A DNA stretch of 64,000 bases from Marinobacter sp. ATCH36. GTDB lineage: Bacteria; Pseudomonadota; Gammaproteobacteria; Pseudomonadales; Oleiphilaceae. Positions 15,910 through 24,647 of the stretch are shown piece after piece. The stretch covers positions 140,510 through 204,509 of the forward strand of contig NZ_JAMJPL010000008.1 in assembly GCF_023555055.1 (NCBI RefSeq), written 5' to 3'. A program made the position numbers and the translations under genes. Every line of letters begins with the position of its first letter. The stretch's first letter is position 1. The notes beneath the pieces were generated by a model that was not told where the DNA came from, searched no databases, and was given only the letters and a program-made list of their open reading frames with translations.

Positions 15910-17666
15910 CAGACACTGCCCTCACGCGAAAGTACAGGCACATCTTCCAGCGACACTTCACCCTCAGACGTGGCCGCTACCCTGGCCACCTCTTCCAGCG
16001 ACGTAATGCCCTGCAGGGCGAAATCCATCGCACACTGGCCAAGCGGCCGATACAGGTGGCTCTTGCGGGCTTCCCGGGTAAACCCTGAAATGTCCCGACG
16101 CCTCAGGGCATCCAGCATGCCTTCGTTCATTTCAAGCATTTCGTACACGCCGAGCCGGCCGACGTACCCGCTGTTACCGCACTGATAGCAACCGCGGCCA
16201 TGTACAAAGCCGGCTTCCAGGTCCAGCGGGTCAAGGTCGAACTGCTCCAGCCAGATCTTCTCCTGGCTGGTGGGCTCATAGCCCTCACGGCAGTTATCGC
16301 ACACCTTGCGCACCAGGCGCTGGGCCACAACGCCCAGCAGGGAGCTGGCCACCAGGAAGGGTTCGACGCCCATATCGATCAGGCGCATGGCGCTGCTGAT
16401 GGAGTCGTTGGTGTGCAAGGTAGAGAGCACCAGGTGGCCGGTCATGGCCGCCCGCAGGCCGATTTCAGCAGTTTCGTGGTCGCGCATCTCGCCCACCAGG
16501 ATGATATCCGGGTCCTGGCGGAGAGCGGACCGCAACACACTGGCGAATTCCAGGCCGATTTTCGGGTTTACCTGAACCTGGGTGATACGTGGCAAACGGT
16601 ATTCCACCGGGTCTTCCGCGGTAATGATCTTTACTTCCGGGCGGTTCAGTTCGGTCAGCGCACCATAAAGGGTTGTGGTTTTACCGCTGCCAGTGGGTCC
16701 CGTGACCAGAATCATGCCGTGGGGCTTCTTGATCATGCGCCGGAAGTTTTCCAGCAGCCTTGGCGGCATACCGGTAACGTCCAGGTTCAGCATGCCCTGG
16801 CTTTGGTCCAGCAAACGCATCACCACCGACTCTCCATACTGAACCGGCATGGTGGATACCCGCACATCGATGCTGCGCCCTTTGACACGGACGTTGAAGC
16901 GGCCATCCTGAGGGATGCGTTTCTCGGAAATGTTCAGGCCGGCCATCAGTTTCAGGCGGAGCACCAGGGCGGAGTTCACCCGTTTCTCCTTCATGACCTG
17001 TTCCTGCAACACGCCGTCTACCCGCTGGCGAATCCGCACCACGGTTTCGTCAGGCTCGATATGGATATCGGAGCTACGGGCCTGCACCGCATCCTCGAAC
17101 AGGGTTTGCAGCAGCTTGACCACCGGGGCTTCGGCGCTTTCGGATTCGGCACTGAGGTCGGCCAGGTCAAAGGCATCATCGCCTAGCTCATCTTCCAGTT
17201 CCTCCGCCAGCGATGCAATTTCGTCGGTGCGGCGATAGACCAGATCTAATGTGTTCAGTAGTTCGCTTTCCCGCACAACCGCCTGCTTGATGGGCTGTTT
17301 GAGCACCCGCACCAGTTCATCGTAGGCGAAGATATCCAGCGGGTCGGCCATGCCTACCAGCAATTCCCCGCTCTGTTCCGCCAGCACAATACTGCGGAAG
17401 CGGCGGGCCATGGCTTCCGGCAGTTTCTTGACCAGGTCGTTATTGAACTGGTAGTGCCTCAGCTGAACAAAAGGCACATCCAGCTGCCGTGAGAGGATGT
17501 TGAGAAGGTTGTCCTCTTCCACGTAGCCCAGGTCGATCAGGGTGCGGCCCAGCTTCCGCCCGGTGTTCTTCTGCTCACGCAGAGCGGTCATCAGCTGTTG
17601 TTCAGTGATGACGTCGTTCTGGACCAGCAGGTCACCTATGCGGATTTTTTTCTTTGCTTCAGCCAT
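15909..17666 (-). CDS. mshE: MSHA pilus extension ATPase MshE
   Basis: The 585-residue GspE/PilB-family hexameric ATPase drives pilus extension. The N-terminal MshEN domain has two copies of the c-di-GMP-binding pattern (RIGDLLVQNDVITEQQLMTA near 9-28 and KLGRTLIDLGYVEEDNLLNI near 38-57). The catalytic part has Walker A GPTGSGKT (323-330), Asp box, Walker B with DIILVGEMRD (387-396) and a C-terminal CxxC pair region (CDNC, CYQC) for zinc. Retention of both MshEN motifs predicts that c-di-GMP controls piliation, as shown for Vibrio MshE. There is a 3-base gap from mshN. Confidence 0.96.
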   Translation of the reverse strand: MAEAKKKIRIGDLLVQNDVITEQQLMTALREQKNTGRKLGRTLIDLGYVEEDNLLNILSRQLDVPFVQLRHYQFNNDLVKKLPEAMARRFRSIVLAEQSGELLVGMADPLDIFAYDELVRVLKQPIKQAVVRESELLNTLDLVYRRTDEIASLAEELEDELGDDAFDLADLSAESESAEAPVVKLLQTLFEDAVQARSSDIHIEPDETVVRIRQRVDGVLQEQVMKEKRVNSALVLRLKLMAGLNISEKRIPQDGRFNVRVKGRSIDVRVSTMPVQYGESVVMRLLDQSQGMLNLDVTGMPPRLLENFRRMIKKPHGMILVTGPTGSGKTTTLYGALTELNRPEVKIITAEDPVEYRLPRITQVQVNPKIGLEFASVLRSALRQDPDIILVGEMRDHETAEIGLRAAMTGHLVLSTLHTNDSISSAMRLIDMGVEPFLVASSLLGVVAQRLVRKVCDNCREGYEPTSQEKIWLEQFDLDPLDLEAGFVHGRGCYQCGNSGYVGRLGVYEMLEMNEGMLDALRRRDISGFTREARKSHLYRPLGQCAMDFALQGITSLEEVARVAATSEGEVSLEDVPVLSREGSV

Positions 17667-17669
17667 GAA

Positions 17670-18761
17670 TCATCCTGCTCGTAACGCCTGCAGCCGTTGC
17701 TGCACGTAGTCTGCCAGTGAACGGGGCAAGCCCGGCAGATCGGCTGCCTGCCGGTAAGCCCGTGCAGCGCCGGCCTGCTCACCCTGAGCTTCCAGCGCAA
17801 TCGCCAGCCCCACCCACCAGGGGCCCTGGCTGTCATCCCAGGCAATCAATTCCGCCCAGTGACGGGCGGCTTCGGTATTGTCTCCCTGCTGCTGCAGCAG
17901 GGTCGCCAATGTAACCCGGTATTCCGCGTGGCCTTCCACCGGCGGCACGTTTGCGCTGAGTGTATCCACTGCGTCAGCCAAATCGTTGTTGGCGTGCTGC
18001 GCCCTGGCTCTCAATAGCCGCAACCGCGGGTGCCCGGCCGTGACTTCTTCTGGCAGCCAGCCAAGGGCCTGATTCTGTTTTCCATCCACCAGAAGCGCCC
18101 TGGCCACCACATAGCGGCTGCGAGGCGCTTGTTGTTTCTGCGTTAACGCCGCAAGGCCACGCTCTGCGTCGGTGGTATTGCCGTCGGCCACCAGCCGTTC
18201 CAGCTGCCTCGCGGTGCTGCGATCCGTCGCGGCCGGAGTCTCCGGAACCTGTTTGACGCCGGCGGTGGAGACCTCTTCAGGCTGTGCTTCTTCAACTTCT
18301 GCGGTTATCGGCTCCTGCTTGCCGGTCTTCTCCTCCACCGGAGAGGAAGTCACAACTGCCGGCTCGGGCTCGCTGACTTGAGGTTCGGCAATTTCCGGCT
18401 CCGGTGCCGGAGCCGGCTTCTTGATCGGTTCGGGCTCAGCCACTTCAGGCTGCGGAGCGGGTGTCAGCTCCTGTACAGGTTCATTCTCCGGTTTTTCATC
18501 AACAACAACCGCCACATCCCTTTGAACCGCCCGATCCGGCGTCGGCTCACTCTCCACCGTCATTGGCTGCGGTGATGTGTTATTGGCAAATACCCAGTAG
18601 CCACCCAAAACGGCGATAATCAGCGCCAGAACCACAACCACCATCAGCAGCATAGGCCGGCCGTTGCGGGGCTGATGCTGCCCACCCGCGTAGGCGCCCG
18701 GTGCCGCTGGCCGGCTCTGGCGTTGCTCTGCTGCTCTCAGGGCGTCGTTAAGCAGGCTCAT
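17670..18761 (-). CDS. mshN: MSHA biogenesis protein MshN (TPR protein)
   Basis: A 363-residue bitopic protein: the cytoplasmic start MSLLNDALRAAEQRQ, a membrane segment near 38-58, a long Pro/Glu-rich linker (about 65-170, repeated PEPEIAEP-type units) and a C-terminal region of TPR-like helices (about 185-350). It probably links the inner-membrane machinery to the secretin. I chose the ATG at 18761, which overlaps the mshM stop as ATGA. Confidence 0.87.
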   Translation of the reverse strand: MSLLNDALRAAEQRQSRPAAPGAYAGGQHQPRNGRPMLLMVVVVLALIIAVLGGYWVFANNTSPQPMTVESEPTPDRAVQRDVAVVVDEKPENEPVQELTPAPQPEVAEPEPIKKPAPAPEPEIAEPQVSEPEPAVVTSSPVEEKTGKQEPITAEVEEAQPEEVSTAGVKQVPETPAATDRSTARQLERLVADGNTTDAERGLAALTQKQQAPRSRYVVARALLVDGKQNQALGWLPEEVTAGHPRLRLLRARAQHANNDLADAVDTLSANVPPVEGHAEYRVTLATLLQQQGDNTEAARHWAELIAWDDSQGPWWVGLAIALEAQGEQAGAARAYRQAADLPGLPRSLADYVQQRLQALRAG

Positions 18762-19597
18762 AACCACCTCACCAGCAGGTTTGGCAGACGGGCGCTGTCG
18801 GTATCACGAATAGCCTGCATAACGTGGGAGCGCCCCACCTGCCTGTCGCCATGGCCCCACGCACAGAGCAGCGATTTGTGGGCAATGATGTTGACCAGCC
18901 GCGGAATGCCACCGGAGGAACGGGAGATCAGCCGCAGGGCGCCGGGCGCAAACAGATCGCCGCCGTTGTAACCAGCCTGTGCCAGGCGGTGCCTCAGGTA
19001 CTGTGCCACGGACACCTTGTCCAAAGGTGCCAGGCGGTACTGAAAGGTGATTCGCTGGCGCAGCTGGCGCATGCTGTCCCGCTGCAGGAGTTCGTCCAGT
19101 TCCGGCTGGCCGAACAGCACTACCTGCAACAGGCGGGTACTTTCGGTTTCCAGGTTGGTGAGCAACCGCAGAGCCTCAATGGTTTCTGAGGGCATGGCCT
19201 GGGCTTCGTCGATCACCAACACCACGGGCCGTTGTTCCATCGCCAGTGCAATCAGGCGTTCGTTCAGGGCTTTGAGTATCTGGTGTGTGTTGACACAACG
19301 TGCCACGTCCACGCCCAGTTCCTCGGCCACTGCTTCGTAGAGGGTGTCCGGTGTCAGGTGCGGGTTGGGAATATACGCCGTGTAGGCATCCTGCTCCAGT
19401 TCGTTGAGCAACATGCGGCATAACAGTGTTTTGCCAGTGCCCACTTCTCCGGTAATTTTTATAAAGCCTTCGCGTTCACGCAACGCCACCAGCAGCAACT
19501 CCAGCGCATCGCTATGGCTACGGGCCCGGAGGAAATATCGGGTGTTGGGCGTCAATGCAAACGGTGCTTCCTGCAGTCCGAAATGGGATTCGTACAT
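18758..19597 (-). CDS. mshM: MSHA biogenesis ATPase MshM (ExeA family)
   Basis: A 279-residue AAA ATPase of the ExeA/GspA type with start MYESHFGLQEAPFALTPNTRY, Walker A GEVGTGKT (50-57) and Walker B VVLVIDEAQ. Family members help place or assemble the secretin through peptidoglycan. It lacks the peptidoglycan-binding extension of full GspA/ExeA proteins. It lies between mshL (secretin) and mshN and overlaps mshN by four bases. Confidence 0.92.
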   Translation of the reverse strand: MYESHFGLQEAPFALTPNTRYFLRARSHSDALELLLVALREREGFIKITGEVGTGKTLLCRMLLNELEQDAYTAYIPNPHLTPDTLYEAVAEELGVDVARCVNTHQILKALNERLIALAMEQRPVVLVIDEAQAMPSETIEALRLLTNLETESTRLLQVVLFGQPELDELLQRDSMRQLRQRITFQYRLAPLDKVSVAQYLRHRLAQAGYNGGDLFAPGALRLISRSSGGIPRLVNIIAHKSLLCAWGHGDRQVGRSHVMQAIRDTDSARLPNLLVRWL

Positions 19598-19598
19598 G

Positions 19599-21329
19599 CT
19601 AGCGTTCGGCTTTCTCCGGTTGGGGTTTCACAGACTCGGATGACTCCAGAAGCTCCCGTAAAACCTGCATGCGCTCGCGGCTGGATGACACATCAGCACT
19701 CATCTGCTCGCTACCGGCAACCACCGGGCGCAACAGGATAACCAGCTCACTTTTGCGGGACTCGAAACGGCGCTGTTTGAACAGTTCTCCCAGCAGGGGA
19801 ATGTCACTGAAGAAGGGTACCGCCGAATTGTTGTCCTCACTGGTGTTCTGAATCAGCCCGCCAATCACCACAATCTGACCACTTTCAGCACGAATCACGC
19901 TGTCTGTTTCGCGAACAGTGCTCTGCGCAAGCGGCAGGGTCACATCCTGGTCGCCCACGGTGATAACTTTTTCCTGATCGTTCACTTCGCTGACCGAGGG
20001 GTGAACGTGCAGGGTAATAGCACCGTCTGCGGCAATCTGCGGGGTTACATCCAGAGAGATGCCCGAGAAAAACGGAGTCAGTTCCACCGACGTGGAAGTC
20101 CTGTCAGTGGCAGTGACTGCAGAATTGTTATCGTCAAAGTCGATATCAGTGACGAAAAACTCATCGGTACCCACTTTGATAACGGCTTTCTGGTTGTTCA
20201 CAGTGGATATTCGCGGGCTTGACAGAATCTGCACGTTGCCCTGCTCTCCCAACAGTTCTATCAACCCGGTAAAGGTCCCCTCACGGAAGGTCGCAGAAAA
20301 CAGCCCGCCGATATCAGAGGTTTGCACCGCCTGCCCAGCCAGCGATTGGGCGGTAAATTCCGCCGGCAAACCATCGCTCGCCGTAACTGAAGAGGCACTC
20401 TGAATGTCAGACCAGTTCACGCCCTGCTGGTAACCTTCATTCAGCCCAATCTCCAGAATTTTTGCCTCCAGAACAACCTGCCGCTGCATGATCAGCTGGG
20501 TCTGGCGGAGATACTCTTCCACATGCCTGAGGGAATCACCATCCGACCGGACCATCACCAGGCCGGCGCCGGCGTTGACGATCACCTGGTTGCCGTTGTC
20601 GCTGCCAATGATCATCTTCAGGGCGCGTTCAATGTCCTGCCAGAAGTCGGATTCGGTTTCCGTGGAAATCCGCGTACCTACCAGGTTAGCGGTACCGCCG
20701 TCATCCGAGCCATTCCGGCTTGACCCGGCCCCGGTTGAGTTGTCTCGTGAGCTACTGACCGACCCGGAACTGACACGGGTTTCGGAGCCGCCACTGCGCT
20801 TGAAGTGCAGATAATCAATCGGGAACAGCCGGGTCTGGGCACTGTCGGCCCTGACCTGAAACAGGCGGCCATTGCGCTGGATGTCCAGGCCATAGAGGTC
20901 ACCGGCAATGTCCATTACTTCAGGAACAGTTACGTCTTTCAGGCGCAGGTCGATAGTTGCCTGAACGTCGGGGTGGATCACTACGTTGTACCGGCTCCCC
21001 TCCACCAATGCCTCGAAGAACGGCGCGGCAGCCAGCCCACGTGCATTCACATCAAAGCGGTCTTCGTCATCCGCGGCGCCAGACAACGAAGGCATCAGTG
21101 CAGCGCTGACATCCTCGGGCACATCCGCCGACATTTTTTCCGCTCTCGCTTTTCGACGCTGCTCGGCTTCGGCCTCGGCCATTGCTTCATCAATCGCAGT
21201 TGCGGCGTCTGTGGAGGTAGCCTGACTGGTGCGCATCAACGGATTATTGCTGCAGGCAGTCAGGAACATAGCCAGCAACAGGGTCAAAAAGGTTCGGTTC
21301 AGTGTCATAGCAGCTCGTTTGTCTGTCAT
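19599..21329 (-). CDS. mshL: MSHA outer-membrane secretin MshL
   Basis: A 576-residue secretin that forms the outer-membrane channel for the pilus. A lipoprotein signal with lipobox LTAC (Cys near 26) is followed by a short N domain (about 85-160), a Ser/Gly/Asn-rich spacer and the secretin core (about 290-545) with VPFFSDIPLLGELFKQR near the end. The start at 21329 overlaps the mshK stop (ATGA). An ATG seven codons later (21308) gives a more typical signal peptide and may be the true start. Confidence 0.93.
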   Translation of the reverse strand: MTDKRAAMTLNRTFLTLLLAMFLTACSNNPLMRTSQATSTDAATAIDEAMAEAEAEQRRKARAEKMSADVPEDVSAALMPSLSGAADDEDRFDVNARGLAAAPFFEALVEGSRYNVVIHPDVQATIDLRLKDVTVPEVMDIAGDLYGLDIQRNGRLFQVRADSAQTRLFPIDYLHFKRSGGSETRVSSGSVSSSRDNSTGAGSSRNGSDDGGTANLVGTRISTETESDFWQDIERALKMIIGSDNGNQVIVNAGAGLVMVRSDGDSLRHVEEYLRQTQLIMQRQVVLEAKILEIGLNEGYQQGVNWSDIQSASSVTASDGLPAEFTAQSLAGQAVQTSDIGGLFSATFREGTFTGLIELLGEQGNVQILSSPRISTVNNQKAVIKVGTDEFFVTDIDFDDNNSAVTATDRTSTSVELTPFFSGISLDVTPQIAADGAITLHVHPSVSEVNDQEKVITVGDQDVTLPLAQSTVRETDSVIRAESGQIVVIGGLIQNTSEDNNSAVPFFSDIPLLGELFKQRRFESRKSELVILLRPVVAGSEQMSADVSSSRERMQVLRELLESSESVKPQPEKAER

Positions 21330-21640
21330 TGCGAAGTCCGCACTTGCGGAAGGGGTTCAAGGCGTAACACGCGCACTCGTCCCTGATCGACCAGCTCTAC
21401 CCGGTCCGGGTGAATCCGCTTGACGCGAACTCCCTCGACCATCTGCCCTTCCCTGCGGGCCTCGCCGTCGATCACCGCCACCTTGCGATCATTGCCAATA
21501 AATATCGACGCCAGCGTAAACTCTTTTTGCGCCACCTGAGCCTGCGGGGCAGCACCAAAGCCATCCGGGCGGGTCGGATCCTGCAGGGCCAGCGTATTCG
21601 AGGATGCCAAGGCTAACATTGTGATCAGCAGCAGTCTCAT
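21326..21640 (-). CDS. mshK: MSHA biogenesis protein MshK
   Basis: A small periplasmic protein of 104 residues with a signal peptide (about 1-19, ending TLAL) and the motif QDPTRPDGF at the mature start. It resembles the PilP/GspC homology region that links the inner-membrane complex to the secretin. It lies between mshJ and mshL with a 1-base gap and a 4-base overlap. Confidence 0.85.
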   Translation of the reverse strand: MRLLLITMLALASSNTLALQDPTRPDGFGAAPQAQVAQKEFTLASIFIGNDRKVAVIDGEARREGQMVEGVRVKRIHPDRVELVDQGRVRVLRLEPLPQVRTSQ

Positions 21641-21641
21641 A

Positions 21642-22352
21642 TCACACTCCCAGCCATGCGCGATCCAGGCTCAGGGTTCGAACCCTGATGCGGACTTCGT
21701 TCTCGGGATAGTCGCTGGAATCATACTCAAGCAGCACCCATCCAAGGCGCGCGTCCATGGCTTCGAGTGTCTCCAGATACGCCAGGACTTCCATGTAGCC
21801 ACCACGCAGCACTATTTCCGCGTCGTGGGCAAACAGCAGCGGCTCTGCTGAGTTTTCCCTGCCATTCCCTGCACTATCTTTTGTATCACTTCCGCCACTG
21901 TCGGATTGCCTGTCAAACACCGGCACCGGAGCCAGCAGGTCTAACCCCAGAAGCTCGAGTTTATCCTGAGCAGCGAGCATATCCCGCAACAGCACAACCA
22001 TGGCCCGGGGCGCAATCAATCGCCCCGTGGTTTCAGCGAGCTCATTATTCAGCCGCTCCAGCCTCTGCTGTCGGGCCGCAAGCTGGTTTCTCAACACCTG
22101 GGACGGATCGGATGCCAACTGTTCTGTCAGCTGCCTTTGCTGCTCCATTAATGATGAATGGGTGTCCGACAAAGACAACTGGCGGTACCGAAGCTGTTCG
22201 TTGCTCACAGTAACCGGGGCAACTGCGAGCTCCCAGCCTGCAAAAAAGACCACCACCAGGGCAGTTATGGTCAGCAATGCACGCTCACGGACCGGTCGTT
22301 CATTGAACCAGGCTGCTCCCTGGTCAAGCGGCTGACGGAGAGCCGACGTCAT
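21642..22352 (-). CDS. mshJ: MSHA biogenesis protein MshJ (PilO-like)
   Basis: A 236-residue bitopic inner-membrane protein: one membrane segment (about 26-45), a coiled-coil stretch (about 50-110, rich in Q, L, E and R) and a ferredoxin-like periplasmic domain, with a Ser/Gly/Asp-rich linker near 150-165. This matches the PilO role in the alignment complex. It overlaps the mshI end by four bases. Confidence 0.86.
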   Translation of the reverse strand: MTSALRQPLDQGAAWFNERPVRERALLTITALVVVFFAGWELAVAPVTVSNEQLRYRQLSLSDTHSSLMEQQRQLTEQLASDPSQVLRNQLAARQQRLERLNNELAETTGRLIAPRAMVVLLRDMLAAQDKLELLGLDLLAPVPVFDRQSDSGGSDTKDSAGNGRENSAEPLLFAHDAEIVLRGGYMEVLAYLETLEAMDARLGWVLLEYDSSDYPENEVRIRVRTLSLDRAWLGV

Positions 22353-23863
22353 CGTGCACCCTCCCCATCGGCGTCTGTTGCAACCCGGAATTCGATCCAG
22401 CGCCCGTCTTCTTCCCGGTCAAGCCGGAAGCTGCCAAAAGTTTTACCGGTAAAGGCTGGCTCATCACCCAGTTGTTCAAGGTACACCGGGACAAGCCGTC
22501 CTGACTGCGCCTTGCCAGCCAGACCAATGGCACCGTTGCTGGCGTCAAGCCGGATATGGGTCAGCCAGAGCCCGTCAGGCACTTGGCGCGCCAGAGCCGA
22601 TAGCGGCGATGAAAATCCCGTCGTCTCGGTGGCAATCAGGTTCTCCACCCGCTCCAGCAATCGCTGACGGCGAGCCAGTGTTGCGGTTACTCGCTCCAGT
22701 GCGGCTTCCACTTCGGGGTCCGGCTGAAGCGCTTCCACATCGCTTGTCAGTTGCTCGACGGAGCGCTGGAGCTGCTCATTCTGCTGCTGCAGGGCCATGG
22801 CCTCTGCTTCAAGCCGTGATTCCTGATAGCGGACAACACCGGCAGCTACAACAACCACAACCAGTGCAAGCACCAGAACGGACAGTGCCATCCCGGCCTG
22901 CAGCTTTTCCCTGCGAGGCCGCAGTTCATCGGTGTAGAGATTCACCTGCTGGATTGGCTCGTCGCCCTTGCCGCCCAATGTCAGACTGGCGCCCCAGGCG
23001 ACGAGACAGCGGCTATCCAGAGGCTCATCGAGGCCGAAGGGCGCCCAGTCCAGGGTTTCAACACTGCCAGCCACGTACGAGGCCAGCATGGATGACAGTG
23101 GCAGGACGTTGTCGCGGGCCACCAATCTGATGACGGTCGGCGGCACCTGCCCCAACTGGCTTTCGTAGTAGTCCAGGGAACGCTGCATTTCCAGCGCCAG
23201 TGACTGCACCGCATTTTCCTGGCTTGATGCATCCCGCAGGTCATCGGACGTTACGTCCAGCCGGCGGGACAGGTAAAGCGTTTCGTCCTTGCAGACGATC
23301 ATCTGCCCGAAACGCTCGCGCATGTGAACCAGGGCCGCTCCGCGGCGATCCGGATCAATGCGGGGCACCAGGTTGCGCAATGCCAGTTCGGCTATATCGA
23401 TGGAGGCCAGTGTTAGCCCACAGTCCTCCACCAGCGCCATCAGTTCGCTGACCAGGGACTTGCGAGCGGCAACCACGTTCTCCAGGTTCCCGCGCCCACG
23501 GGAAGCATCCTCCGGGAAAGGAAACACATCGGATACGGCGTCGGAGGGGTTAAAATCCAGGAAATCCTTGAGTTTCCATTTCAAGGCGTCGCCCAGCTCA
23601 GACTCGTCAATGCCTTCCGGGCGTTCCAACTGGAACACCTGGTATTGTTCAAGCGGTAAAATGAGGGTGGTGTCTGCGCCAACCCAGCTGCGCTCATTGC
23701 AGAGAGTACCGAGAACGCTCTCCCGCTTTGCTGGTGAACAATCCGAAAAACCGGCCGCGCCTCCGGACTCCGCCCAGGCAATGCCGTCAGGCCGAACTTC
23801 CAGGTAGACACGTTGTCGGTTACCGGAACGTCGCAGAATTTTCGTTATAAAACTTTGGGCCAC
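22349..23863 (-). CDS. mshI: MSHA biogenesis protein MshI (PilM-like plus PilN-like halves)
   Basis: First gene of the operon, 504 residues. The N-terminal part (about 15-300) looks like the actin-like PilM fold. A membrane segment (about 328-350), a coiled coil and a periplasmic PilN-like domain follow, so the two alignment-complex proteins of standard type IV systems are represented in one chain. Some related loci encode these halves as separate genes. It starts at GTG 23863, with AAGG upstream; no early ATG is available. Confidence 0.88.
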   Translation of the reverse strand: MAQSFITKILRRSGNRQRVYLEVRPDGIAWAESGGAAGFSDCSPAKRESVLGTLCNERSWVGADTTLILPLEQYQVFQLERPEGIDESELGDALKWKLKDFLDFNPSDAVSDVFPFPEDASRGRGNLENVVAARKSLVSELMALVEDCGLTLASIDIAELALRNLVPRIDPDRRGAALVHMRERFGQMIVCKDETLYLSRRLDVTSDDLRDASSQENAVQSLALEMQRSLDYYESQLGQVPPTVIRLVARDNVLPLSSMLASYVAGSVETLDWAPFGLDEPLDSRCLVAWGASLTLGGKGDEPIQQVNLYTDELRPRREKLQAGMALSVLVLALVVVVVAAGVVRYQESRLEAEAMALQQQNEQLQRSVEQLTSDVEALQPDPEVEAALERVTATLARRQRLLERVENLIATETTGFSSPLSALARQVPDGLWLTHIRLDASNGAIGLAGKAQSGRLVPVYLEQLGDEPAFTGKTFGSFRLDREEDGRWIEFRVATDADGEGAR

Positions 23864-23985
23864 TCGCCAGCCTTAGTGGTTATAAAATGCGCAGATTTTA
23901 CGTTGACGTGCATGATAGTTGAGAAAGTGAACGTAATTCTATGTTTTCTTGTTAAATTTGACCTATTTTTGCAACTCTTTAACAC
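23864..23985. other. A+T-rich leader of the MSHA operon
   Basis: This A+T-rich stretch between the ssb terminator and mshI should contain the MSHA operon promoter. I could not find a convincing -35/-10 pair. A TAGAAT-like box near the middle has only weak -35 partners, and no sigma-54 or sigma-28 pattern is evident. Activator-dependent control is therefore possible. Confidence 0.4.
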
Positions 23986-24007
23986 AAAAACCCCCGCTTG
24001 GCGGGGG
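23986..24007 (-). terminator. Rho-independent terminator of ssb
   Basis: The stem CCCCCGC-TTG-GCGGGGG (23991-24007) is followed on the minus strand by five T residues (the A run 23986-23990). It lies 54 bases beyond the ssb stop and separates ssb from the MSHA operon. Confidence 0.9.
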
Positions 24008-24061
24008 CCTGGAATCAAACATCTGCTAAAGCGTTACAAATTGGTGCTCGTGTAACGAGTT

Positions 24062-24589
24062 TTAGAACGGAATATCGTCATCAAAATCGTCGACTGGCTC
24101 AGGCATGCTGCCCTGAGATGGCTGGCTGTATCCGCCGCCACCAGACTGTTGTCCCTGCTGACTTGCGGCAGCAGGTGCGGCATTACCCGCCTGTTGCGGA
24201 CGGCCAGCAGGCGCTCCCTGGCTCGCGCCACCGCCTTCACCACCGCGGCTGTCGAGCATCTGCATCTGGCCATTGATGTCTACCACAACCTCGGTCGTGT
24301 AAACGTCCTGGCCTTCCTTGTTCTGCCATTTGCGCGTTTGCAGCTTGCCTTCAATGTAGACTTTCGAGCCCTTGCGCAAGTACTGGCCAGCAACCTCGGC
24401 AATCTTGCCGAACATCACGATCCGGTGCCATTCGGTTTTCGGCACAAGCTGGCCTGTTTGCCTGTCCTTGTAGCTCTCGTCTGTCGCAAGGTTCAGGTTT
24501 ACCACCGCATTGCCATTGGGGGTATAGCGGGTATCCGGGTCCTGCCCCAGGTTCCCGATCAGAATAACCTTGTTTACGCCTCGTGCCAT
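24062..24589 (-). CDS. ssb: Single-stranded DNA-binding protein SSB
   Basis: The 175-residue tetrameric protein protects single-stranded DNA in replication and repair. The OB fold spans about 1-110 (MARGVNKVILIGNLGQDPDTRY, then TEWHRIVMFGKIAE), followed by a Gly/Gln-rich linker and the conserved acidic tail DFDDDIPF that recruits partner proteins. CAGGAG lies upstream of the ATG. I saw no good LexA box. It sits between the MSHA operon and the MFS gene, with uvrA beyond. Confidence 0.98.
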   Translation of the reverse strand: MARGVNKVILIGNLGQDPDTRYTPNGNAVVNLNLATDESYKDRQTGQLVPKTEWHRIVMFGKIAEVAGQYLRKGSKVYIEGKLQTRKWQNKEGQDVYTTEVVVDINGQMQMLDSRGGEGGGASQGAPAGRPQQAGNAAPAAASQQGQQSGGGGYSQPSQGSMPEPVDDFDDDIPF

Positions 24590-24647
24590 GATCTGCTCCT
24601 GACTCTGTTTTCAGGGATAGCCTGCTTTCCCTGCAGACCTCCGGTTT

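Noticed and set aside
14986..17186. Long plus-strand open frames opposite mshG and mshE
   Set aside because: They are antisense shadows rich in His, Gln and Gly with no domain or ribosome site, while the minus-strand genes are unambiguous.
24599..24614. CTG-N10-CAG near the ssb start as a possible LexA box
   Set aside because: Only the outer CTG/CAG triplets match. The inner bases do not fit the alternating A+T pattern, and the site overlaps the ribosome-binding region.
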